Under the pieces are notes generated by a model, which was not told the DNA's origin, did not search any database, and saw only the letters and a program-made list of their open reading frames with translations. From Posidonia oceanica (lineage: Eukaryota; Streptophyta; Magnoliopsida; Alismatales; Posidoniaceae), in the NCBI GenBank assembly GCA_037176725.1, contig JAZBRS010000011.1:3472001-3536000 (forward strand): 64,000 nucleotides of DNA. The letters are read 5' to 3'. This document shows positions 43,275 to 54,422 of the stretch, one piece after another. Each line of letters opens with the position of its first letter. Positions within the stretch are counted from its first letter, which is position 1. The position numbers and the translations under genes were made by a program.

Positions 43275-44549
43275 GTGCTCGCAACACGTGCTCCTGTGGT
43301 TATTGATTTAACTCAGGACACCCATCGCGTACCTTACAGCTACGCCACAGAAATGTGTGCGGAAGTAACGCGATCGGGGAGGGTCTACAGACCCCCAGCA
43401 CCGGCAGTTAGGCGAAACTATCCAGAACCTGCTATGCCCCCACCCTCTAGCCAACCTGTAGCGGACCAAGCCTCTAACCAACCTGTAGTAGGCCAAACCC
43501 CTACCCAACCTATAGCAAGCCAGGCCTATAGCCAGCCCCCTGTGACTATCCCTCTAGAGCTTGCCACCAAAGCCACCCCTCCTACTGCCAAGAAGAACTA
43601 ACCTAAGGCTGACATAACTTCCCAACTTAAGAAGGTTAAAGCCGACATATCCATCTGGGACCTGAACCACACCTCTGCCGAACACCGCGAAGCTTTTCTT
43701 CGTGTGTTCCAAGCTGCCTGTGTGTCCCAGTCTATTGAGCCTTCAGCCTTGGAAAACATGGTAAGGATGATTGCGGAGCCCCAGATCATCTCTTTTACTA
43801 GTGATGAACTACCTCCGGTGGGAATTAATCACAACCAACCCTTGTTCGTCACGATTCAGTTCAAAAACTTTCATATTCCTCTAACGCTAGTTGGTAACGG
43901 GTCAGGCCTTAACGTCTGCCCCTTGCGTACTACAACAAAGCTCGCATTCAAAGCCGAGGATATCACACCAGCCATAAAAGGAATGACAGCTTTTGACAAT
44001 ACCCACCATGACGCTCTAGGAATCTTGATTATTCCTCTTGCCATTGGCCCGGTCGTATTTGATGTAGAATTCTATGTCGTCGACTTGAAGCCAAATTTTA
44101 ACTTCCTGCTTCGGCGCCCTTGGCTCCACAAGCATCAGGTCCTTCCCTCGACCCTCCATCGCATGATAAAGTACCACCGCGGTGATGATGTCATTGTCGT
44201 CATGGCGAAGAACTTTGAGAAGGAGCGAATTGAGGCAGTCTCCCCTGTCTCTTCACAAACCATCCCTTTTGACCTTGAAACTTCTGATGCTTTGTATCGC
44301 GTTAATCGGTGTGAGCCGGTTAACTTCATTCCTGATCTTAAACGCGTCAACTCCTTGGCCGTTCACAACAACCCCTTTCAAATGCTTGAGAATGTATGTC
44401 ACAGATGGGGTTACGTAAAGGGTACACCACTCGAGCATCACGGCCAGGGGATCGCAGAGCCAATCGTAGCAGTGGAGCGGAGGAAATCAGAAGGCCTCGG
44501 TTACGAGCCCAAGCCCAACGAAGATGACTGCTTTCAGTTGAAGGATTAG
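43275..44549 (+). pseudogene. PR: Protease of element III (catalytic Asp lost)
   Basis: The same blocks as element I: VIDLTQDTHRVPYSYATEM, HNQPLFVTIQFKNF, VFDVEFYVVDLK. The active-site motif reads GNGSGLNVCPL. The codon at 43893-43895 is GGT, where element I has the Asp of DNGS, so the enzyme would be dead. Stops: TAA at 43599-43601 (CAG in element I) and TAG at 44547-44549. It would have cleaved the gag-pol polyprotein. Confidence 0.82.
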
Positions 44550-45958
44550 AAGATGGTCATCCTCAGGGACCTCACTAACTTCGCTAGTGCAGGTATTCTA
44601 GGATCAATTGATGGTCAAGCCGTGGTGCTGGTAGAAGATTGGGTCTGCATTGAGGACTACTACTCGGATGAGGAGCAGTCTGGCGTAGTAGAGGCAGTCC
44701 CAACTGGCGGCAAAGCTCTGATCAGCACGGAGGCACCTCGCCACATCTGTATCACAAGCACAAGCAGCAGCGACAACTCAGAAGTCAAGGACACCCCTTC
44801 AGGCACAGTCAGGCAGTCTACCTGTGGTCGCAGTAGCATCAGTACCGCTGTCACCCTCTCCGGAGGGGCAGTCAGTTAATTCAGTCAGCAGCGCGACTCG
44901 GCCCACTTCAGCTGCCGCATCACAGAAAATGCAGCCCACGTCATCCGCTACACATCTTCCTGCTGCAAAACAGCAACTCTCGTGGCAGGCCCCCATGGTG
45001 TCAAAAGTCGCACCCTCATTGTCACAACCAAATGCAGAGGTCCAGTTGAGCAACATAGCCTCCCAACCCTTGGGCCCTCAGAAGAGCACCTCTGCCTACC
45101 CTCCAACTACAGCAGTGACCTTAGCAGCATACCCATCCGCGGCCCCGCTGACCAATCAGTTTGGATCTCAAATCTTGAAGCCGCCGCAATTAGGCGCGCC
45201 TGCAGGCCAGACAATGCAAACATCAAGGGCAGTAATACATCTAGCAGCCGGGCCAAAGCTGCAGGCACCCAGCGCCTACTACGTTGACTCACCCTCAGAT
45301 GAGGAGGAAGGAGTGGCGGTGGAAGCCCAGGTCGATTCATGTATTGGAGACTTAGACCTACTTTATCAAGAACAGCTCAAGTCGATAGCAGAGGACCTGG
45401 CAGAGCACCAAACTGCAGAGAGGAAAGGGAAAGCCGTGGTTACGGACCTTCCCCCGCAGGAAGACCATGCCTCTATCATGGTCCTAGAAGAAGACTCAGC
45501 AGTGTCGGACTCCCTAGACCAGATGAGTTCATTACTCTGCAACCAGAAGGCGGGTCTAGGTGGTTTATGTAGCACATGCCCCACTCAGGCAGTGTAGCAA
45601 GCGGCAGTGCCCTGATCAGCCGCTAGTCCGGCACACCCTCCACAAGTACAGAGGAGGAAGCATTAGCAGTCCAAGCAGCAACTAAGCCAACAGAGCTGAA
45701 AGCAGCATCAGTAACAGAGTTATCAGCAGCCTCAGTAGTAGGGCCATCAGCAATATCATTGACAGAATCAGCAGGGCCTTCAGCAGAGTCAGTGGCAGAG
45801 CACTTAGCAGAGTCAGTCAGGCCAGAGCAGGCAGAGGAAGTTGCCAGGATGGAGGTCGCGCACCGAGGCTACAAGAACACTCGAGTAAGTGTGACCATCC
45901 TAAAACGTCACCAGGGCCAGGCAGCGGAACATATACACTCTTTCGATATCACAAACCC
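44550..45958 (+). pseudogene. Protease-RT linker of element III
   Basis: A variable Ala/Pro/Ser/Gln-rich region in two frames. It begins VILRDLTNFASAGI after the protease. A TAA lies at 44877. The middle (to 45597) is best read in a second frame with KSIAEDLAEHQTAERKGKAV. The frame returns near 45700 and joins the block HIHSFDITNPSFEKEILSEL. No enzyme is recognised. Confidence 0.7.
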
Positions 45959-47585
45959 TTCTTTTGAGAAAGAGATCCTCTCGGAGCTTATTGCATATGG
46001 AGAGGAGGATGATACGGGCGAGGACGAGAATGATGAACCATTGCCCGAGTTCCGGCCCTATGACAACGATTCAGAAGGCCCCAACCTGCATGTTGAAGAA
46101 GAAACAGAGGTTGTTAATATCGGCACAGCTGAAGAAGTCAGAGAAGTTCATATCAGTGCCCGACTGTCACCCCAGGCTCAAGCAGAGTTCATCGCATTCC
46201 TGAAGGAGTATGCGGATGTCTTCGCCTGGAGCTACGAACATATGGTCGGCCTTGATGTAGAGATAGTAGTGCACAATCTGCCATTGAATCCAGATGCCAA
46301 GCCAGTAAAGCAGAAACTGAGAAGATGGCGACCGCAGTGGCTACTTATGATCAAAAAAGAGATCATGAAACAGCACAAAGTCAATTTCCTGAAGGTCGTC
46401 CTTTATCCTGAGTGGCTGGCAAACATTGTACCTGTGCCCAAGAAAGATGGCCGAGTCTGGATTTGCATCGACTATAGGGACCTGAACAAGGCGAGTCCCA
46501 AGGACGATTTCCCATTGCCTCACATTGACGTCCTAGTCGACAATACAGCGGGCCACAAGATGCTCTCCTTCATGGACGGCTTCTCCGATTATAACCAGAT
46601 CAAAATGGCAAAAGAAGATATGGAAAAGACTTCATTTATCACCCCCTGGGGAGTCTTCTGCTACCAAGTTATGCCGTTTGGGCTGAAGAATGCTGGCGCA
46701 ACCTATCAGAGGGCCATGACTGCACTGTTCCATGACCTCATGCACCAAGAAGTGGAGGTCTATGTAGATGATATGATTGCTAAAACCAAAGAGCCTGAGG
46801 ATCACCTTGCTTGCTTGAAGAAGCTCTTTGACCGTTTGAGAAAATATAAGCTGCACCTCAACCCTAACAAATTTGTGTTCAGGATGTCTTTTGGCAAACT
46901 GCTGGGCTACATTGTTAGCCAAAGGGGGATTGAAGTGGACCCGATGAAAGCAAATGCCATCGTGGATATGCCACTCCCTCGGACTGAAAAGGAGGTCAAG
47001 GGCCTACTAGAGCGTTTACAATATATCAGTCGCTTCATTGCACAGCTTGCGCCCATCTGCGAGCCAATATTCAAGCTCCTGAAGAAGAATGCACAGATTG
47101 ATTGGAGCGAGGAGTGTCAGGCTGCATTTGCCAAGATCAAGCAGCTGTTGATCAAGCCTCCTGTCTTGGTTCCCCCCACACCAGGGAGACCCTTAATTCT
47201 CTACCTTTCTACCACGCAGTATTCCATGGGCGCCGTCTTGGGCCAACATGATGAGTCAGGTAGAAAGGAGCGGGCCATTTATTACCTAAGCAAGAAGTTC
47301 AATGAATGCGAAGCCAGGTGTAGTACAATAGAGAAGACCTGCCTATCCCTTGTCTGGGCTACACAGAAATTAAGGCATTATATGATGGCATACCCAGTTC
47401 AGCTCTTATGCCGGCATGACCCTATCAAGTTTCTCTTTCAAAAACCAGCCATGGTAGGCAGATGTGTTAAGTGGCAGGTGCTACTGTCTCAGTACGACAT
47501 CACCTTTGTCACTCAGAAGTCCATGAAGGGCCAAGCTATGGCAGACCATCTTGCTGAGTTCCCTCTGCCTGAGTATCAGCCACTC
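45959..47585 (+). pseudogene. RT: Reverse transcriptase and RNase H of element III (one long open frame)
   Basis: An uninterrupted frame from about 45650 to 47585. RT motifs: VPKKDGRVWICIDYRDLNK, DFPLPHIDVLVD, SFMDGFSDYNQI, FCYQVMPFGLKNA and YVDD at 46761-46772, then LLGYIVSQRGIEVDP. The RT-linked RNase H follows from about 47110 (LILYLSTTQYSMGAVLGQ, ERAIYYLSKKF, STIEKTCLSLVWA). It copies the RNA into DNA and removes the template. The domain pair is intact but belongs to a broken polyprotein: it ends at TAG 47586-47588, where element I has CAG. Confidence 0.92.
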
Positions 47586-47621
47586 TAGACGCAGTTCCCA
47601 GATGAAGATATTCTTTTTGCA

Positions 47622-48070
47622 ATGGAAGACTCTGAGGAGAAAGACCCTAAAGATCAAGAGCAGTGGCAGTTATACTTCGATGGTGCCGTGAACAAGAAAG
47701 GCCGAGGCATAGGCGTAGTGCTGACAATGCCTCAGGGACAGATGATTCCCTTCGCTAGGAAGCTGACCTTCAGATGCACCAATAACGAGGCAGAATATGA
47801 AGCATGCATCTTAGGACTGAATGTTGCCCTCGAGCATGAGGTACAGAAGCTGCTTGTGCACGGCGATGCTATGTTGGTGACTTCTCAGGTAAATGGCGAT
47901 TGGAAGACCAAGAATCCAAAGCTACTGCCATATCATGAACACTTGCTGAAGCTGATAAAACAATTTACGAGCATCTGCTTCACATACATAAACCGAGCAA
48001 GGAACGCATATGCAGATGCGTTGGCAACCCTAGCGTCCCAGCTCAGTATACCTGAAGACAGCACAGTGGA
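47622..48070 (+). pseudogene. Archaeal-type RNase H (aRNH) of element III
   Basis: The acidic set is complete: Asp in YFDGAV (47679-47681), Glu in NNEAEYEA, Asp in VHGDAMLV, Asp in NAYADALATLA. It is in the same phase as the upstream RT and the downstream integrase. This second RNase H, placed between RNase H and integrase, defines the Tat clade. Confidence 0.9.
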
Positions 48071-49387
48071 TGTATCTGTTACTCGCATAGAGCAGCCTGC
48101 GCACTGCATGAACATAGAAGAGGCAGATCCAGCAGAGGAGCAGCCCTGGTATCAAGACATAAAAGCTTTCCTAGAGTCTGGCAGCTTTCCACCCGGTACC
48201 TCAACAGCTGATAAAAGAACTCTGACGCGTCTGGCGTCAAAGTATGTATTAGGAGCAGAACAGTTGTACAGAAGGTCATACAATCAAATGCTCCTGCACT
48301 GCCTGAACAAATTAGAGGCTGATGCACTGATGCTTCAAGTGCATGGAGGGACTTGCAGCCCGCACATGAACGGCGTCCTCCTGGCCAAGAAGATAATGCT
48401 TCAAGGATACTTTTGGCTAACTATGGAAGCAGACTGCTGCCGGTTTGTGCACAGATGCCACAATTGTCAAGTACATGGTAACTTCATTCGGGCGCCCCCA
48501 CAAGAATTGCACAGTATGTCGTCGCCTTGGCCCTTCTCCACCTGGGGGATTGATGTCATTGGCGCCATCCACCCTGCAGCTTCCAATGGTCATCGTTACA
48601 TCCTGGTAGCGATTGATTACTTTACCAAGTGGGTGGAAGCAGCCTCTTACAAAACAGTAACTGCCATGGCTACAGAAAAGTTTATCAGAAACAATATCAT
48701 AGCCCGGTATGGGGTCCCCCATGCGCTCATCTCTGATAACGGCACAAATTTCATTACTAAGAGGATCGAAGACTATCTACAGAGCTTCAGCACCAAACAC
48801 CACAAATCCTCGCCGTATCGGCCGCAGATGAACGGTGCAGTGGAGTCTGCCAACAAAACCTGGTTAAGATCCTAAAGAAGATGGTGGAAACTCACAAGGA
48901 CTGGCACGACAAGCTTCCTTACGCACTCTGGGCACGCAGGACATCTATCCGGACTTCAACAGGAGCCACCCCATACTTTCTGGTGTATGGCATGGAGGCG
49001 GTGCTGCCTATCGAGGTAGAGATCCCGTCACTGCGGATCCTACGGGAAGCTGAGTTGGAAGAAGCAGAGTGGGTCGAAGACCGCTGCGTCCAACTGAATC
49101 TGATTGATGAGCAAAGGCTGCAAGCTATGCATAATGCTCATTGTTACCAGAAGCGAATGGCCAAATCATACTTGAAGAAGGTTCAGCCTAGAGGCTTCCA
49201 GTCAGGAGACCTTGTTCTGAGTGCCATTCACTTGCCTGATGGTCAAGGGAAATTCCAACCTAATTGGCATGGCCCCTTTGTGGTCAAGTAGGTCTTCTCG
49301 GGTGGCGCCGTAACTCTTGAGGATATGGATCAGGTCGAGCAGTCTGAGCCCGTCAACCTATGCTACCTCAAGAAGTACTATCAGTAG
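48071..49387 (+). pseudogene. int: Integrase of element III (one-base deletion and amber stop)
   Basis: The zinc finger has His residues in VHGGTCSPHMNG and the CHNC pair at about 48456-48467. The catalytic triad is Asp 48552-48554 (WGIDVIG), Asp 48735-48737 (ISDNGTNF) and Glu 48843-48845 (NGAVESANK). There are 35 residues between the second Asp and the Glu, the canonical D,D(35)E spacing. A single-base deletion just after the triad (about 48860) shifts the frame, which resumes at 48881. TAG at 49289 stands where element I has CAG. The natural end is TAG 49385-49387 after LKKYYQ. Confidence 0.9.
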
Positions 49388-50834
49388 CCTGAGGCAATCC
49401 CATTGTAGACGCTTTTCCCCATCTATCCACTTGCATTCTCATTCCTCGCATCGTCCCCCTGCATCTCCTATCTTGCCTCTCACATCTCTATTCCTGTATA
49501 TTTTTTCATGCTTCTTCTATCCTTCTCTTGCATTCCTGCTCCACTACATATCCTCATTGCGTTTCATCCTTTCCAAACATCATCCTTTTTCAAATCATCA
49601 TCGTCATCCTCACAAATCATGCATTGCATTTTCTTTCCGGTGATGAAAACCGGAAGTGCTTGCCTACTCTGGAAGGAGTCTACCTTGCCTCACCTGGCAC
49701 TACTCTGATGTCTTAGCTAGTGAGGGAGCCACCACCCATCAGGACAGGTGAACTGCCCAAACTCATAGGACATACACCTCCAGAGGAAGAAAAAATGATA
49801 AGATGTGAGTTCAAAAAAAAAAAGAGAGAATAGACATCTAGGCTTGGGCATATCAAAAGGAGCAGAAGGCAAAGACAGAAGTTGGCCCTAGAAATAGGGG
49901 TGTGCAGTCTAACCTTGCTCCTTCTGCTCATCCCAGAAGAGACCCAAAGCCCACATCCAAGAACCTAAGCACCCTTTTCACCTCCAAAATGGGGATAGCG
50001 AAAGCCTGTGAAAAAAAAAAGAGAGAAAAAAGAAGTCAAACAAGCAAAAAAAAAAGGAAGAGAAAAAGAAAAGCAAGCAAGAAAGAAAGAAAAAAAAGGG
50101 AGAAAAAGAAAGGGGTCGGACAAAAGTCAACCCAAAAATACAGGCAATATCATCCCCCCCCCATATCCTAGAAACAAACCAAGGGTGCGAGCCTAAACAG
50201 TCCACAACCCGCCCACCTCAAAAATAGACCCCTTATCATCTCCAAGCCAAGGGCAGAGAAAGCCTGCACACCCATGTGGGAGAAAACAAAAAAAATGAGA
50301 GCAAAAAAAATGGTAGGTGTAGATCCTGAAAGGTTTGGCAGGTAGCCTGTCCTCACCACACCACCATCTGAATACTACCAACACCCCTTCCGGAGTGCCA
50401 CCAACAAGTTAGGAGTCCAAATAGGGTCCAGTGAGTCAAGGACCACTCCCTTCCTCTACAGCAGGTACCAAAGCACTCCGTATGCTGAGGGCAAAGCATA
50501 CTTATCATTTCTTAAGCATATCAACCTGCATCATGCATATCTGCATCTCCAATCATCCCTTCCCTCTTTTCAACCATTCCGCTCTGCAAAACTTGCCTCG
50601 ACACTGAGACAGTACTCCTACCAAGCATGCGTTGATGCCGTTCGAGCTGCACTGGTCCAGAACTCCTGCCAGTCCTCGCCCCCGTGTCAACAGAATCCCC
50701 CTACTTATATGTGCTTAGCTGCTATGTTCTGATATTAACTGTTGAATATTTTGAACTGCTTTACCAGCTTCAGCTTCTCCTTACAGTTAGCGATTATATG
50801 CCTGTCTGATCTGACTACCTACATCCTTGATAAC
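49388..50834 (+). other. Spacer between integrase and DUF7745-like gene, element III
   Basis: No gene found. 49400-49640 is pyrimidine-rich. 49720-50400 holds two or three repeats of a roughly 200-250 bp segment, each with an A-rich run (49815, 50010-50110, 50285-50310) and phrases such as CAAAGCCCACATCCAAG. It corresponds to the T-rich repeats at 19290-19760 of element I on the other strand. The end shows a candidate acceptor (AG at 50835-50836). Confidence 0.55.
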
Positions 50835-50842
50835 AGGTACCT
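50822..50842 (+). other. Candidate 3' splice site before the DUF7745-like gene, element III
   Basis: CATCCTTGATAACAG then GTACCTAGA, AG at 50835-50836, 52 bases before the ATG. It is conserved with element I (18486-18487). Like the gag acceptor, it is followed by GTA. An alternative splice from the LTR donor at 32552 would yield a short mRNA for the 3' gene. Confidence 0.4.
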
Positions 50843-50887
50843 AGAAGATTCTGCAGCATCTGTCTGTTTTTCTCTGCGGCCTGCGCC

Positions 50888-52090
50888 ATGGATTACCCCA
50901 CTCTCGAGACCTCAGTACACTACTCTGAGACCCTACGGGGTTGGATAGGCAAGCTCACCCAGGAAGACTGTGAAAAGCTGCACCTCTGGAGCATACCAAC
51001 TAAACTGCTGAGGGCAACTGATGTCGAAGTAAGCCGACACCTCTTGTGCACTGCCGCAAGATTCTGGAAGCCGACGCATCATGTCTCCCGCTTCGGAAGG
51101 ACAGAACTGACACCTACACTGGAAGAGGTGCGCCGAATCTGTGGCTTCTCCCGGCTAATGGGACCGGTCATCTTCATGAGGCGTGACAAGTACATAACGG
51201 TCCTTTGCAAACTATCTGGACTCTCTACTGACCGGTGCCAGCAAAGATTGATCTGCACCAGCGGCCTTACTCCCATGCTGCGCCTGAATTACTTTGATAA
51301 GATTGTAGACAAGCGTGCTGAGCTCGGAGATGATCTTTGGCTTCGGAGATTTGTCACCCGATTTCTGGGCGAGCTGATATTCACGCATGGCCGGATGACA
51401 ATTGCGATAGAAATTGCTGAAATCGCACTAACTGTGGTGACTAGGTAGATAGACCTGGCACCAGTTGTCCTGGTTAAAACATATCGCGGGCTGGACCACA
51501 TCTCTCACCGCTGCTGCTACTTCCACAGCTGCAGAGTGCTAGTACAGATCTGGTTGGCTGCACACTTAGAACTGGACATACTGCACCCCCGGGGCAATGC
51601 TATCGAGACATACTGCAACAGCGGCCATGCCAGGACAATCAAAAGCGTCCCAGAAGAATACAAGAAGCTATTAGAGCTGACGGACGACACCGTAGCATGG
51701 CGCATTATTCCATCCGCGGCTGAGCCTTTCACTATCTTCTATGATACCCGCGATGCGCGACTTGTGGTGCTGCCTGAATTCACCGGAGGCGTGGAGTATC
51801 ATCCCGTCCGGGTCATGTGGCAGTTCGGCCTCCAACAGGGCACCGTCATAGACAGCACCGCCCCCAGGCTCCTCCAGGCATATCCTTTTGGCTCAACATC
51901 TGCTACAACTGAGCTAGCTGATCTGATGCAGCATGGAGTGCGGTCTACTGACATAGTATCTGCGCAAGGCTCGGGATGCACCCTTGAGTACCTGACAAAG
52001 GTGCAAGCGCTCTGGCCCATCAGTGAGATACCTCCTAGCGCTCCCATATTCCCCGACTCCAAAAAGTCAAAGAAAGCTCAGATCAACTAG
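50888..52090 (+). pseudogene. DUF7745-like (plant mobile domain-related) extra 3' gene of element III, one amber stop
   Basis: A 401-codon frame from ATG 50888 to TAG 52088-52090, with a single internal TAG at 51446-51448 (codon 187; CAG in element I) and no frameshift. N-terminal part: LRGWIGKLTQEDCEKL, then ARFWKPTHHVSRFGRTEL and TPTLEEVRRICGFSRLMGP. The middle is RFLGELIFTHGRMTIAIEIA. A Cys/His patch follows with HISHRCCYFHSC. The C-terminal half contains EYHPVRVMWQFGLQQGT and a Lys-rich end. The layout fits DUF7745, a plant domain of unknown function related to plant mobile domain proteins. Members of that group are known both as host silencing factors (MAIN/MAIL1) and in transposons. It lies outside the polyprotein, 1.5 kb after integrase, so it needs its own mRNA. 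Confidence 0.78.
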
Positions 52091-52406
52091 GGCATCTGTG
52101 TAGCTGTCTGCTGGTTTAGTTCTTATGCTGTATCTTTTGGCCTGCCACAGGCATGTAATCAAGTTCTATCAATACAAAGGCGTTCTAAGCCACCTGTTTG
52201 CATTTCAAATCTGCTCCAGTGCATGTATGATCGCATCAATCATATTGCAGGGCCCCTGGCCAGACTTGCTGCCAAACACCGCAAGAAAGTCCTCCTCAAT
52301 CAATCCGAGTGCTGACCCATGCCATCCAAACAAGTAAAGCCGTCGAGCACCATCATCTGGATCTTCTTCCAGGGGCTGGTACCCCAAACTACTCGTCTGG
52401 CAAACA
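52091..52406 (+). other. 3' UTR of the DUF7745-like gene, element III
   Basis: Non-coding. The segment near 52130-52200 (GGCCTGCCACAGGCATGTAA) matches the same place in element I (about 17130-17175, minus strand). No further signal is seen. Confidence 0.6.
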
Positions 52407-52820
52407 TGTCAGTTTTGTCTTCACCCTTTGTTTTTGATGCCAAGGACGCGCTACCAACCCCTAGCATCATCCTGATACCAGGGGCATCTTTTTGATCGCC
52501 CCTTGGTATCATTCCCCCTCTCTTTCCCCCATGATATTCCAGGATATCACGGGATGATCTGCTCTCGCAAAACCTATTCATTTGCCAGCTGATAAGTCCG
52601 ATATCTTAACACTCCATTCTTTTGCCAGCCGATAAGTCCGATATCTTATCAACTATTCTTTTGCCGGTTGATAAGTCCGATATCATATCACCTATTCTTT
52701 TGCCGACCGATAAGTCTGATATCTTATCATCCATTCTTTTGCCGGTTGATAAGTCCGATATCTTATCATCCTCTCTTTGCCGGTCGATAAGTCCGATATC
52801 TCATCAATCATTCAATCAAT

Positions 52821-52854
<34 letters not shown>

Positions 52855-53905
52855 CCCCCTTTCCGGTTGATAGGACCGTAAACTATCGTTCTCTAGCTGA
52901 TGATCCAAAACTCATCTTTGACTGATATCCAAAACTATCACCCGCAGTTGTGTTATACGGCTGATAACCAGTAACTATCGCTCGTAATTGCACCGTCCGG
53001 TTGATAGGACCGTAAACTATCGTTCTCTGGCTAATGATCCGAAACTCATCTTTGGCTGATATCCAAAACAATCACCTACAATTACGTTATACGGCTGATA
53101 ACTAGTAACTATCCCACGCAATTGCTCCTTTCCGATTGATAGGACCGTAAACTATCATCCTCTAGCTGATGACCTGAAGTTCATCTTAGGTTGATATCCA
53201 AAACTATCACCTACAATTGCGTTATACGGCTGATATCCAGTAACTATCACTCATGATTGCGCTTCCGGTTGATAGGACCGTAAACTATCGCTTCCGGTTG
53301 ATAGGACCATAAACTATCGCTCCCGGTTGATAGGACCGTAAACTATCGCTCTTCAGCTGATATCCAAAACTATCCTACGGAATCATGTTATACGGCTGAT
53401 ATCCAGTAACTATCACCCGCAAACGCCCTTTTCGGTTGATAGGACCGTAAACTATCACTTTCGGCTGATAGAACCGTAAACTATCGCTTCCGAATGATAG
53501 GACCGTAAACTATCGCTTCCGGTTGATAGGACCATAAACTATCGCTCTTTGGCTGATATCCAAAACTATCGTGGGCATTTGCGTTATACAACCGATATCC
53601 AGTAACTATCACTCCTGATTGTGCTTCTGGTTGATAGGACCGTAAACTATCACTTCCGGTTGATAGGACCGTAAACTATCGCACCCGGTTGATAGGACCG
53701 TAAACTATCGCTCTCCGGCTGATATCCGTAACTATTCTACACAATCAAGTTTTACGGTTGATATCCAGTAACTATCACTCACAACTGCACCTTCTGGTTG
53801 ATAGGACCGTAAACTATCGCCTCCGGTTGATAGGACCGTAAACTATCGCTTCCGGTTGATAGGACCGCAAACTATCACCCCCCGGCCGATAAGTCCGATA
53901 TCTTA
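52407..53905 (+). repeat. Stem-loop array of element III
   Basis: Collinear with 26412-27800. It starts with the CCCCTGG-type hairpin (52458-52484), then GATAAGTCCGATATCTTATC units (52580-52800) and an (ATCA)n run (52803-52853). A composite of GATAGGACCGTAAACTATC, GATGATCCGAAACTCATC-like, GATATCCAAAACTATC and GATAACCAGTAACTATC units follows. Many single-base differences from the other copy fall in loops or linkers. Some units have lost pairing. Confidence 0.85.
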
Positions 53906-54422
53906 TCACCTTCTTCGCGTGACTTTATTCCAGGAAGACAAAGTCCCGCATCTCCCCGCGATAGGAGAGGATGCCCCCCTCCCTTCGCGCTTCTTTTTGC
54001 TTGCTTGCTTCCCTGGGCGGGGACAGGCTGCTTTTTTTCTTTCTCGCCTTGTTGCGCAAGTGTGGACTAGCTGCCAAATTTTTGCGCTACATCGCAGTTT
54101 CTCTTTTAGCATTCCTTCTGCATCAATTCTGCACTTCTTTTTCTAACATTGCATGCTAGTCTAACATCATCAACATCATTTGTACTACATCAGCATTCAC
54201 ATCTGTACTAACTTTTGCACTAACATCTGCATTGCATACATTGCATGCCATCCATCTGCACTTGTATTTTGCATTACGGCAACGAGCCACGACGTTCGGT
54301 GCATCCAACGAATAAGTGACTCACGCCAATAGCAATTTTCTGCTCCCGTCGGTCAGATGGGGTGTCATGTCAATCCTGAGCAACGGCCTTGCTTTGCTTG
54401 ACCTCGCTCAGGGAGGGGCATC
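53906..54422 (+). other. Pre-tract region and polypurine tract of element III
   Basis: The conserved non-coding text (GCGCTACATCGCAGTTTCTC, GGCAACGAGCCACGACG) ends in CTCAGGGAGGGGCATC at 54407-54422, directly before the LTR. Confidence 0.8.

Noticed and set aside
50690..50700. GTGTCAACAG resembling an inverted LTR start
   Set aside because: No LTR sequence follows on either side and no polypurine tract is adjacent. A chance match in the spacer.
52300..52581. Minus-strand frame sharing SLASKTKGEDKTD-like text with the protease start at 26400-26463
   Set aside because: The similarity is due to the duplicated non-coding sequence at 26412 and 52407. In neither place is it part of a conserved domain.
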